Of a stretch of 64,000 bases of DNA, positions 23,286 through 33,440 are shown piece by piece. Under the pieces are notes generated by a model. That model saw only the letters and a list, made by a program, of their open reading frames with translations, was not told the DNA's origin and did no database searches. The stretch is from positions 58,996,982 through 59,060,981 of the forward strand of contig CM055099.1 in assembly GCA_029204225.1 (NCBI GenBank), in the 5' to 3' direction. A program made the translations under genes and the position numbers. Source of the stretch: Diphasiastrum complanatum. Lineage: Eukaryota > Streptophyta > Lycopodiopsida > Lycopodiales > Lycopodiaceae. Every line of letters starts with the position of its first letter. Within the stretch, counting starts at the first letter, position 1.

Positions 23286-24203
23286 TGTTGTAAAGCTGAC
23301 TCAGGTGCACCCAACGTGCCTTGTAAGACTCTAAGGGGTGACACTCCCTAAGGTCCCAGAGCAAGTTAGAACGTCAAGGACTGAGCCTCCGACTTGTGGT
23401 GAAACAGTCAAGTAGTCACAAGTCATGAGCTAGCTCTGGAGCTCGAGTCATGGCCTAGTCAGGAAGCAAGTTGATTCTGCCACCGAAACGGCTCCCGGGA
23501 CCCATGTCCGGGAGCCAGACTGATTCTGCCAGGCTTGCCAGGCTTAATCAGCAAAATAAAAACTAAGTCCCAAAAAGCGTGCTTTATTAGAAAGCACTAT
23601 GTTTCGAAACAGAGGGGGTGCGTCGAATCACAACAGAACTATAGGGGGAGTCCGGCAGACAGAAATTTGGGCAGCTCAACCAGCGTCAGGAATCCAGTCG
23701 CCAGGTCTCAGCTCCCTCTACCAGCACGAGCCAGGCACAATGCCCAGCACGTGTTGGTGGCCCCGAGACCGGTCAGACTATGTATGAATGTAACCTCTTC
23801 CAAATCTAATAAAGTTGATCCTTGGGGATGATTACCATTTCGGTTTTGCCTTCGGGACTTGTCCAAGTGGAAGGACCCTTACTACAACCTTTTTGCGTCG
23901 CTGGTGCCTAAGGGTCCCTGTCATCGACATGGGGCTTGCCGCTATGCCAATCGGTCAGTTTGGCGACCACTATGCCTTGGGTTTCATGTGTGGCTTGTCT
24001 TTGCCTTTGGTTACCTTTTGGAGATGGATTCTGAGTTGGCTTTCGGGTTGGTTGGGATTCCAGTTTTCTTAAGTCTAAATGGTTAAGCTTGTTACGTTTC
24101 TGAGTTGGCTTTTACGTAAGTGCATGATGGATGAATGTTAGACTTAAGCGCGTGTTAGGGAAACCGCTCAAGTCCCAGCGCCCTTTGAGGCACCAGCGCA
24201 ACA
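23286..24203 (+). repeat. Family A LTR, complete, 5' LTR
   Basis: 918 bases from TGTTGTAAAGCTGACTC to CAGCGCAACA, followed two bases later by a primer site, so it is a 5' LTR of a plus element. Landmarks: hairpin GTGCTTT-attag-AAAGCAC at 23579-23597, ACTATAGGGGGAGT just after it, and AATAAA at 23808-23813 which likely ends the transcript in the 3' LTR. Confidence 0.9.
23808..23813 (+). terminator. LTR polyadenylation signal (family A)
   Basis: AATAAA, at the same place in all complete A LTRs (minus-strand in 12119-13017 and 30341-31257). The position after the GTGCTTT hairpin suits an R-region signal. Confidence 0.5.
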
Positions 24204-24205
24204 TG

Positions 24206-24217
24206 TGGTATCAGAGC
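24206..24217 (+). other. Primer-binding site, family A element
   Basis: TGGTATCAGAGC two bases after the LTR end at 24203; initiator tRNA-Met type. Confidence 0.85.
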
Positions 24218-24880
24218 CGACTAGCCGGTCAGCTACGCAAGTCTCACAGGGATGGCCACGTTTTGGGATTTGTCAAGACAACTGTTGCGCAAGGTGCTGT
24301 CCACAGTGTAAGCACGGGTGCATCCACGGTCGGGGTGGTCGGCAGAACGGGAGACTTGATGAGTCAAAGTGCTGCCGTCAAGGTGTAAGCACGGTCAGTT
24401 CTTGCGGTTCGGGCTGGCGTTGTCTGCACGTAGGACGGATGAGGCAAAGTGCTGCCTAGGTAGGTGAAAGCACGGTTTGTACCTTGTGGGGTGTGGGGCG
24501 ACATATTTGAACTATACGGGTTAACCATTGATACAGAGAAGCTGCTCGAATTCGGGTGTAAAGCACGGGTGGTTAGCTGCCGGTGCGGGATAGCTGCCGA
24601 TCATTTACCTATAAGGGCTATCGACCAAAAAGTGGTGGGGCGTGACTGAGGCAATGTGCTGCTTAATGGTGAAAGCACAGATGGTTGGATGGATGTCTCC
24701 CCGTGGGCTAATTCTGTGATAGATTTGTGTGGGCGCGGCTAAGCAAAGGTCCTACGTCTGGTCTCAAGGGAAATGTGACTTGAGAGTGATCCTCTATTTA
24801 GCTTTGGTTGGTATGTTTGTTTGTGGTGTGCTTGCCTGGCTAAACTTAACTTTGTGATTTTAGAGATGGATGCCTTCGAT
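24218..24880 (+). repeat. Leader of family A element, ending in truncated protease sequence
   Basis: Leader with several hairpin motifs of the form GTGCTG...GTGWAAGCAC, the first at 24294-24315. It is nearly the same as the B-family leader. The end, TTAGAGATGGATGCCTTCGAT, is the start of the protease strand seen near 14000 and 18190 (EMDAFD); the element is cut exactly there at 24880. No gag frame is recognisable. Confidence 0.7.
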
Positions 24881-25395
24881 TTGCTTGTGGAATCTTGTAG
24901 AAATCAACATTGAGTAAACTATAGAGGTTGGAAATGTGGTGTAAATCTTTCATAGTCTTGACATTCTAGTTCTTAATGTTCTTGGATAATTTAGACTTCA
25001 AGTAATGTATGTTTCTTGATTCCTAGATTGTTAAATGCTGTTAGGATTCTTGTTTCTCGTTTCTTGGATCTGGTTTTGGTTTCAGTAGCTATTCTAGTTC
25101 TTGATTGTTCTTTGATTCAGTAGTTAGTAGTAGGATTGCTCTATGTGCTGAATCCTGATCTGTTTGAGCTGTAGATGGTTGCATAGCTAGTGTATGCATG
25201 TAGCTGAGTATCCGATTTAAGTTACCCACTGACAGACTGGGAAATACCCAATGCATCCTTGAATTTTGCTTCTGCTCTATAAACGTTCTAATAAGAAGAA
25301 TAATCACAAACGAACCATAACGACAGAGGTAATCCAAGAGAGATAAGTAGCAAAAAGAGAAGAACGTGTCCACAGATTCAGTGAATAAGTGAACA
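24881..25395 (+). repeat. Candidate 5' LTR of Ty3/gypsy element G, perhaps 5'-truncated
   Basis: The segment ends in GTGAACA and is followed by TTTGGCACCATTCC, which looks like a gypsy primer site (TGGCACC matches a tRNA 3' CCA end). The matching gag-pol lies at 36528-40518 beyond the inserted B elements. No second copy is in the window, so the left edge is set only by the end of A-element similarity. Confidence 0.4.
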
Positions 25396-25397
25396 TT

Positions 25398-25413
25398 TGG
25401 CACCATTCCACAG
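25398..25413 (+). other. Candidate primer-binding site of element G
   Basis: TGGCACCATTCCACAG fits a gypsy-type primer site. E1 inserted at its right edge, and CACAG (25409-25413) is the left copy of E1's target duplication. Confidence 0.45.
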
Positions 25414-26582
25414 TGTTGTAAAGATATCTTTAAAAGCTTTACTTCCGGCGCCATCAGCGCCAGCAGCGCCCCTGCTGCTCCCGGCGCCAACGGCGCCAGC
25501 GCCGCTCCCGGTGCCACTGTGACCAGAATCCAGCCGACGCCAAGTTCCTATGGCTGAAAATCTTTGATCGGTTCTAGCGGAGTCCAGAGAGCTCAGATCG
25601 ATGTGCAATCACCTCACACGATCTAGGCATGATTAAAGAAAGCCTGGGGATCAATAAAATCTAGAGAGAGCAAATGACTTTCTAGAAAGAGAAAATCCTA
25701 GGGAGAGAAAAACGTGCTTTACCAGCTTGGGTAGAGTGCTTGGTATGAGGGGGTGCCGAATCACACCAATACTATAGGGGAGTGCGCAACCAAGTCTCAG
25801 CCTCCCTTGCTGGAATGTTGTCATGGCTCTCGCCTTGGCATGCTAGCGCCCCGGAGACTACGGTCGGTCACACACTTGAAATGTAACCTTCTCAGATTTA
25901 TCAATAAAGTGGGATTTTTCTCAAACTGACTCTGATTACTTTCTGGGTTTCAGTGTTCGGTAAAAGCGCCAGTTGTAAGGCCGCTTTCAAAATTTTTAAC
26001 TTGGCACATAGATGAGGCTCGTATCCCGGGACGCCATCGGTATGCCGTCGGGACCATTCGGTCCGTGGCGCCAGCGGTATGCTGTCGGCACCATTTGGTC
26101 CAGGAACTCGTTGTTTCCATATCTGTCGCGGCTTGCGGTTTTGAGTGTTCCTTGCATGAACGTGAATGGGTTAAGCTCTTGGGGAACGGGCTCTAACCTG
26201 TCGGCTGAGTTGGATGGCTTGCTTGGGTGGATGTTACCTGTTTATGGCTGTCCAGTCTGGCGTGGCGCCAGGTTGGCTTCCAGCGCTCGTGACGAAGCTC
26301 TCAGTTGGTTAAGTCTGATGTAAGTCGGACCGCTTGCTTGGAATGCATGTTACTCGTTTGTAACGAAGCTTCGAGTTGGTTAAGTTTGATGTATGTCGGG
26401 CGGCTTGCTTGAAGGGAAGTCACCCACATCGGGACCCCGGATCTGGCATGGCGCCAGGTTGGATCTCAATGTTGGTTTTTGGAACTTCAAGTTGGTTAAG
26501 TCTGATCGTTGTTGGTGAGTTGGCCGCTTGTATGTCAAGTGAGTTGACTGCTTGTATGTCAAGTGGGCTTGGCTGCGCTACA
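25414..26582 (+). repeat. Family B LTR (B3), left LTR of E1
   Basis: 1169 bases from TGTTGTAAAG to GGCTGCGCTACA. Compared with the LTR at 35296 it lacks about 24 bases near 25785 and about 57 bases near its end, and has a short duplication of the GAGTTGRCYGCTTGTATGTCAA segment. It shares several private variants with B4 at 26697-27923. AATAAA is at 25903-25908. Confidence 0.85.
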
Positions 26583-26696
26583 CCGTGCTTACACTGTGGG
26601 CAACACCTTGCACAGCAGTTGTCTTGATGAACTCCAAACCGTGGCCATTTCCGTGAGATCCGCATAGCTGACCAGCCAGTCGGCTCTGATACCACA
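26583..26696 (-). repeat. Inverted start of the E1 leader, with primer site
   Basis: 114 bases in minus orientation, from the primer site (TGGTATCAGAGC at 26683-26694) to AAGCACGG at its left. Its outer five bases, CCGTG, are the complement of CACGG at 32680-32684. The piece is what should follow E1's left LTR, but reversed. Confidence 0.8.
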
Positions 26697-27923
26697 TGTA
26701 GCGTAGGCATCCCAAAGGGAGCCCGGAACCACGACTTAGCTTTCCAATCCTCAACTCTTGCCATCCAAACCCACTTGACATACAAGCAGCCAACTCGCCA
26801 ACAACGATCAGACTTAACCAACTTGAAGTTCCAAAAACCAACATTGAGATCCAACCTGGCGCCATGCCAGATCCGGGGTCCCGATGTGGGTGACTTCCCT
26901 TCAAGCAAGCCGCCCGACATACATCAAACTTAACCAACTCGAAGCTTCGTTACAAACGAGTAACATGCATTCCAAGCAAGCGGTCCGACTTACATCAGAC
27001 TTAACCAACTGAGAGCTTCGTCACGAGCGCTGGAAGCCAACCTGGCGCCACGCCAGACTGGACAGCCATAAACAGGTAACATCCACCCAAGCAAGCCATC
27101 CAACTCAGCCGACAGGTTAGAGCCCGTTCCCCAAGAGCTTAACCCATTCACGTTCATGCAAGGAACACTCAAAACCGCAAGCCGCGACAGATATGGAAAC
27201 AACGAGTTCCTGGACCAAATGGTCCCGACAGCATACCGCTGGCGCCACGGACCGAATGGTCCCGACGGCATACCGATGGCGTCCCGGGATACGAGCCTCA
27301 TCTATGTGCCAAGTTAAAAATTTTGAAAGCGGCCTTACAACTGGCGCTTTTACCGAACACTGAAACCCAGAAGGTAATCAGAGTCAGTTTGAGTAAAATC
27401 CCACTTTATTGATAAATCTGAGAAGGTTACATTTCAAGTGTGTGACCGACCCTAGTCTTCGGGGCGCTAGCATGCCAAGGCGAGAGCCATGACAACATTC
27501 CAGCAAGGGAGGCTAAGACTTGGTTGGAGCTCGCCCTGAGTCGCAACCCGCACTCCCCTATAGTATTGGTGTGATTCGGCACCCCCCCTCATACCAAGCA
27601 CTCTACCCAAGCTGGTAAAGCACGTTTTTCTCCCTCTAGGATTTTCTCTTTCTAGAAAGTCATTTTCTCTCTCTAGATTTTATTGATCCCCAGGCTTCCT
27701 TTAATCATGCCTAGATCGTGTGAGGTGATTGCACATCGATCTGAGCTCTCTGGACTCCGCTAAAACCGATCAAAGATTTTCAGCCATAGGAACTTGGTGC
27801 CGGCTGGATTCTGGTCACAGTGGCGCCGGGAGCGGCGTTGGCGCCTTTGGCGCCGGGAGCAGCAGGAGCGCTGCTGGCGCCGATGGCGCCGGAAGTAAAG
27901 CTTGTAAAGGTAGCTTTACAACA
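26697..27923 (-). repeat. Family B LTR (B4), 3' LTR of E2
   Basis: 1227 bases; minus-strand start TGTTGTAAAGCTACC, end GCCTACGCTACA. On the right it is preceded (minus sense) by a polypurine tract (27924-27940, ATAAAGGTGGGGTAGA), and on the left it is followed by a primer site. An LTR with both signatures is unusual and is explained by exchange with the facing LTR B3. Confidence 0.85.
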
Positions 27924-30340
27924 TCTACCCCACCTTTATAAAATCTGATGTCCTCATCAGATGTCAGATTAAAGTAAAGGTGTCTCCCAATTAAAATGAC
28001 TATACATTTAAGCTACTTGGCACAGTACTCAATTTACTGGCCACTTTTTATTAACATTGAAGCTGGCACACCACAAATCGGAGGCTCAGCTCTTTGTACT
28101 AAAAAATTACATAACTTGAAAATATATCTTTGTCTGGGAAAAGCGTAGATTTGATATCGCTTTCGTAAAACCCGAGAACCTTATTAACTGGTGACAGAGG
28201 CCTTTCTTTGAAATGTTCGCCCCTGTCGCTTTTGACTTTCGACTTTGGAACTCCTTTGAGCTCCTGATTTGTCCTTGATGCACTTTGTGTTGAGCTCCCT
28301 GAGCTCCAGATTTGTTCAGTTCCGCACAGGTATCAAGGCTCCCTGAGCCAAAGGATTTTATCGTTTGATTGCCCACTTTATGGTCCACTCCATGCCTTGT
28401 TGCTTCTGCACCTTGATTTCTCTCCTTGTCCCAGCCTGATCTTGATACTTTTCCATCTTGGCTCTTTAAGGTAGGCAAAGATTGAGTACTCCGCAATGCA
28501 CCTCTCACTTAGCTTGAAGTAGCTCTTTGAATCAGCCCAAATGTAACCATTGACCTCGTGGAAAGCCAAAGGGTCGCACCAGTTTGATCCGCATCCGAAC
28601 TATCTCTTCGCGTTTGTTTGAAGCACCATGTCCGTCGCGCAAAACTTGACTTTCACAATTCCATCACTGGTCAGTTGCCTCACAGTCAAAACAAGAAGTG
28701 TACATCGAGCTTGGCTTCAAGTAGCTCTCTTTGAATCAGAAACATGCACCCAGAGTTTGCACTAATCCGATCTCAACGCGAACTGTCCCTTAGCATCCGT
28801 TCGAAATACCAAGCCTTTCATGCAAGACTCAACTTTCACAGTTCCTTCATTGATCAGCTGCCTTACACGTAACACAAGCCAGCGTACTCATATGTTTCCT
28901 CATCATTGCTGGTCGAGAGAAAGCCTATAACAAACTTTCCTTTCCACAACAAAAACTTGTCAACTTATTAGGTCCAAAGTTCGCCAGTCTCCTCGTGTGA
29001 GTATGGGTAGGTCACCTTGAATTTGCCCCCATTTTGATCAACTTTCATTCAAAATTTGCCCCAAGAGAGAGGTGTGTGTGATAGTTCCCCTCCACTTATA
29101 AAATCAGCTGATCGGACTTAGAGTAGAGTTCTTCGGACAAAAAGCATTTCCAACACTTTGCTTCCCATCTGCTAGGATTATGGCTCGATCCAACTTGTTG
29201 CCAATCTCTGAAGAGGATCCTAGTCTTTTCCCCTTTGAGGAAAAACCCAACTGATACTGGATATCACCCATGCTCAGTGAGTTTCAGTTCCGAGGTGGCC
29301 GTCCCAAAATGAAGACCAACTGCTATAGAAGATCCCCCCTGAAATTGCCCTTTCCAACTTTTGACTTCCTGCTTGCGTCTGGTGGGCGTTGTCGCAAATG
29401 AAACTAACCCAAGAAACAGGCTAGCCATCCATTCTTTGCAAACATTGAGTCATTTCGTTGTCGTTCACGTGCGAGTAGTTGAACTGCAAATCCGCCGCAC
29501 AGATTCTGGATATCGCCCATGCTCAGTGAGTTTCAGTTCCGAAGGTGGCCGTCCCAAAATGAAGACCAACTGCTCCATAGAAGATCTCCCCTGAAATGGC
29601 CCTTTCCAACTTTTGACTTCCTGCTTGCGTCTGGTGGGCGTTGTTGCAAATGAAACCAACCCAAGAAACAGGCTAGCCATCCATCCTTTGCAAACATTGA
29701 GTCGTTTTGTTGTCGTTCACGTGTGAGTACTTGAACTGCAAATCCGCCCCACAGATTCTGTAGTCCTCTTTGTTTGATGATATCAGCCTTCAAAAGAAAA
29801 GGTTCTTTTTCAAGCCATCAGCTCCTTGTATCACAAGCAATCATGCAAACCAGGCAAAGCACGAGTACTAAGACTCACCACGAATACGTACAAGTAAGAC
29901 ACTTAGGTAGGTTTACTAACAAGTAACAAAGACAAGGTCCCCCTTTGAGATGGTCCTGCCAACGGACCTTTGCCTGGCCACGCCCATACAAATCGATCAC
30001 GGAATCAGCCCACATAGGACACCCCTCCAACTATCCGTGCTTTCACCATTAAGCAGCAAATTGCCTCAGTCACGCCCCACCACTTTTTGGTCGATAGCCC
30101 TTATAGCTAAACGATCGGCAGCTATCCCGCACCGGCAGCTAACCACCCGTGCTTTACACCCGAATTCGAGCAGCATCTCTGTATCAATGGTTAACCCGTA
30201 CAGTTCGAATATGTCACCTCGCACCCCACAAGGTACGGACCATGCTTTCACCTCCCTTGGCAGCACTTTGCCTCATCCGTCCTACGTGCAGACAGCGCTA
30301 GGACCGAACTGCGAGAACTGACCGTCCTTACACCTCAAGG
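27924..30340 (-). repeat. E2 internal region (non-coding)
   Basis: Minus orientation. The content is shared with E1 (33440-35295) and with 15716-17469, including a block repeated twice around 29280-29440 and 29500-29680. Open frames such as 28107-28508 (133 codons) recur in E1 in shortened form and carry no known domain; I do not call them genes. No gag, protease, reverse transcriptase or integrase motif is present, so E2 is a large non-autonomous LTR element. Confidence 0.7.
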
Positions 30341-31262
30341 TGTTGCGCCGGCGCCTCAAAGGGCGCTGGGACTTGAGCGGTTTCCCCAACACGCGCTTAA
30401 GTCTAACATTCATCCCTCATGCACTTACATAAAAGCCAACTCAGAAACGTAACAAGCTTGACCATTCAGACTTAAGAAAACTGGAATCCCAACCAACCCG
30501 AAAGCCAACTCAGAATCCGTCCCCAAAAGGTAACCAAAGGCAAAGACAAGCCACACATGAAATCCAAGGCATAGTGGTCGCCAAACTGACCAATTGGCAT
30601 AGCGGCAAGCCCCATGTCGATGACAGGGACCCTTACGCGCCAGCGACGCAAAAAGTTGTAGTAAGGGTCCTTCCACTTGGACCAGTCCCGGAGGCGAAAC
30701 CGAAATGGTAATCATCCCCAAGGATCAACTTTATTAGATTTGGAAGAGGTTACATTCATACATAGACAGACCGGTCTCGGGGCCACCAACACGTGCTGGG
30801 CATTGTGCCTGGCTCGTGCTGGTAGAGGGAGCTGAGACCTGGCGACTGGATTCCTGGCGCTGGTTGAGCTGCCCAAGTTTCTGTCTGCCGGACTCCCCCT
30901 ATAGTTCTGCTATGATTCGGCGCACCCCCTCTGTTCTGAAACATAGTGCTTTCTAATAAAGCACGCTTTTTGGGACTTAGTTTTTATTTTGCTAATTAAG
31001 CCTGGCAAGCCTGGCAGAATCAGTCTGGCTCCCGGACATGGGTCCCGGGAGCCGTTCCTGTGGCAGAATCAACTTGCTTCTTGACTAGGCCATGACTCGA
31101 GCTCCAGAGCTAGCTCATGACTTGTGACTACTTGACTGGCTCACCACAGGTCGGAGGCTCAGTCCTTGACGTTCTAACTTGCTCTGGGACTTTAGGGAGT
31201 GTCACCCCTTAGAGTCTTACAGGGCACGTTGGGTGCACCTGAGTCAGCTTTACAACACAAGG
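30336..31262 (-). mobile_element. Solo family A LTR with target duplication CAAGG
   Basis: A complete A LTR (30341-31257, 917 bases, minus) is flanked by CAAGG at 30336-30340 and 31258-31262. Leader sequence of E2 continues on both sides. The structure is that of an inserted A element reduced to one LTR by recombination between its two LTRs. Confidence 0.92.
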
Positions 31263-31434
31263 GCAACACCTTGACTCATCAAGTCCCCCGTTCTGTCGAC
31301 CACCCCGACCGTTCACGCACCCATGCTTACACTGTGGGCAGCACCTTGCACAACAGTTGTCTTGATGAACCCCAAACCGTGGCCATTTCCGTGAGATCCG
31401 CATAGCTGACCAGCCAGTCGGCTCTGATACCACA
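31258..31434 (-). repeat. E2 leader start and primer site
   Basis: Minus orientation. Primer site TGGTATCAGAGC at 31421-31432, two bases from the E2 5' LTR (31435). Contains GTGCT...AGCAC hairpins and continues at 30340 beyond the solo A LTR. Confidence 0.85.
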
Positions 31435-32679
31435 TGTAGCGCAGGCATCCCAAAGGGAGCCGGGAACCACGACTTAGCTTCCTAGCCCTCAACTTTTGCC
31501 ATCCAAACCCACTTGACATACAAGCAGCCAACTCGCCAACAACGATCAGACTTAACCAACTTGAAGTTCCGAAAACCAACATTGAGATCCAACCTGGCGC
31601 CATGCCAGATCGGGGGTCCCGATGTGGGTGACTTCCCTCCAAGCAAGCCGCCCGACATACATCAAACTTAACCAACTCGAAGCTTCGTTACAAACGAGTA
31701 ACATGCATTCCAAGCAAGCGGTCCGACTTACATCAGACTTAACCAACTGAAAGCTTCGTCACGAGCGCTGGAAGCCAACCTGGCGCCACGCCAGACTGGA
31801 CAGCCATAAATAGGTAACATCCACCCAAGCAAGCCATCCAACTCAGCCGACAGGTTAGAGCCCGTTCCCCAAGAGCTTAACCCATTCACGTTCATGCAAG
31901 GAACACTCAAAACCGCAAGCCGCGACAGATATGGAAACAACGAGTTCCTGGACCAAATGGTCCCGACAGCATACCGCTGGCGCCACGGACCGAATGGTCC
32001 CGACGACATACCGCTGGCGTCCCGGGATACGACACTCAGCTATGTGCCAAGTTAAAAATTTTGAAAGCGGCCTTACAACTGGCGCTTTTACCGAACACTG
32101 AAACCCAGAAGGTAATCAGAGTCAGTTTGAGAAAAATCCCACTTTATTGATAAATCTGAGAAGGTTACATTTCAAGTGTGTGACTGACCCTAGTCTCCGG
32201 GGCGCTAGCATGCCAAGGCGAGAGCCATGACAACATTCCAGCAAGGGAGGGTGAGACTTGGTTGGAGCTCGCCCTGAGTCGCAACCCGCACTCCCCTATA
32301 GTATTGGTGTGATTCGGCACCCCCCCTCATACCAAGCACTCTACCCAAGCTGGTAAAGCACGTTTTTCTCCCTCTAGGATTTTCTCTTTCTAGAAAGTCA
32401 TTTTCTCTCTCTAGATTTTATTGATCCCCAGGCTTCCTTTAATTATGCCTAGATCGTGTGAGGTGATTGCACATCGATCTGAGCTCTCTGGACTTCGCTA
32501 GAACCGATCAAAGATTTTCAGCCATAGGAACTTGGCGCCGGCTGGATTATGGTCACAGTGGCGCCGGGAGCGGCGCCGGCGCCTTTGGCGCTGGGAGCAG
32601 TAGGAGAGCTGTTGGTGCCGGGGACATAGCTGGCGCCAATGGCGCCGGAAGTAAAGCTTGTAAAGGTAGCTTTACAACA
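31435..32679 (-). repeat. Family B LTR (B5), 5' LTR of E2
   Basis: 1245 bases from minus-strand TGTTGTAAAGCTACC to GCCTGCGCTACA, followed (minus sense) by the primer site at 31421-31432. Its outer edge abuts CACGG (32680-32684), the right copy of E2's target duplication. Confidence 0.88.
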
Positions 32680-33440
32680 CACGGGTGCGTCCACGGTCGG
32701 GGTGGTTGGCAAGACGGGGGCTTGATGAGTCAAAGTGCTGTCCTTGAGGTGTAAGCACGGTCAATTTCCGCGGTTCGGGCCTAGCGCCGTCTGCACATAG
32801 GACAGATGAGACAATGTGCTGCCATTAGGTTGGTGTAAGCACGGTCTGTGCCTTGTGGGGTGCGGGGTGACATATTCGCGATGGCCACCGTTCGTTTAGC
32901 TATAAGGGCTATCGACCAAATTTGGTGGGGGCGTTACTGAGGCAATGTGCTGCCTAACGGTGAAAGCACGGGTGCGTCCACGATTTGGGTGGTATGCTGC
33001 CGATTGTTTAGCTATAAGGGCTATCGACTAAATTTGGTGGGGGCGTTACTGAGGCAATGTGCTGCCTAACAGTGAAAGCACGGGTGCGTCCACGGGGGTG
33101 GTATATTCAAGGATAGCTACCATTCGTTTAGCTATAAGGGCTATCGACCAAATTTGGTGGGGGCGTTACTGAGGCAATGTGCTGCCTAACGGTGAAAGCA
33201 CGGGTGCGTCCACGATTGGGGGGTAAACTGCTGATCATTTAGCTATAAGGGCTATCAACTAGATTTGGTGGGGGCTTTACTGAGGCAATGTGCTGTCTGA
33301 CGGTGAAAGCACGGGTGCGTCCACGGGGGTGGTATATTCAAGGATAGCTGCCGATCATTTAGTTATAAGGGCTATCGACCAAAAAGTGGTGGGGCGTGAC
33401 TGAGGCAATGTGCTGCTTAATGGTGAAAGCACAGATGGTT
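32680..33440 (+). repeat. E1 leader with tandem hairpin units
   Basis: Plus-oriented leader continuing the piece now inverted at 26583-26696. The string TTTAG(C/T)TATAAGGGCTATC recurs at 32895, 33007, 33127, 33238 and 33358, spacings 112, 120, 111 and 120. Each unit carries a GTGCT...AGCAC inverted repeat (32947-32969, 33059-33081, 33179-33201, 33290-33312, 33410-33432); two more lie at 32735-32758 and 32816-32842. The family A leader at 24218 has the motif but not the expansion. Confidence 0.85.

Noticed and set aside
26012-27301. Two identical 103-codon frames (26012-26323 plus, 26990-27301 minus) and similar frames in other B LTRs
   Set aside because: They lie inside LTRs, vary in start and length between copies, and have no recognisable domain. 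The identity reflects LTR exchange, not a conserved protein.
25414-27923. Treating the inverted LTR pair as a hairpin-type DNA transposon (MITE)
   Set aside because: Both arms are full LTRs with primer-site and polypurine signatures and belong to elements with 5-base duplications; no separate duplication flanks the pair.
28107-28508. A 133-codon frame in E2, partly repeated in E1
   Set aside because: Shared only because E1 and E2 are copies of one non-coding element; the E1 version is shortened by a stop and no domain is seen.
32680-33440. CRISPR-like array
   Set aside because: Units are about 111-120 bases with no unique spacers, inside a retroelement leader of a plant genome; it is a tandem repeat.
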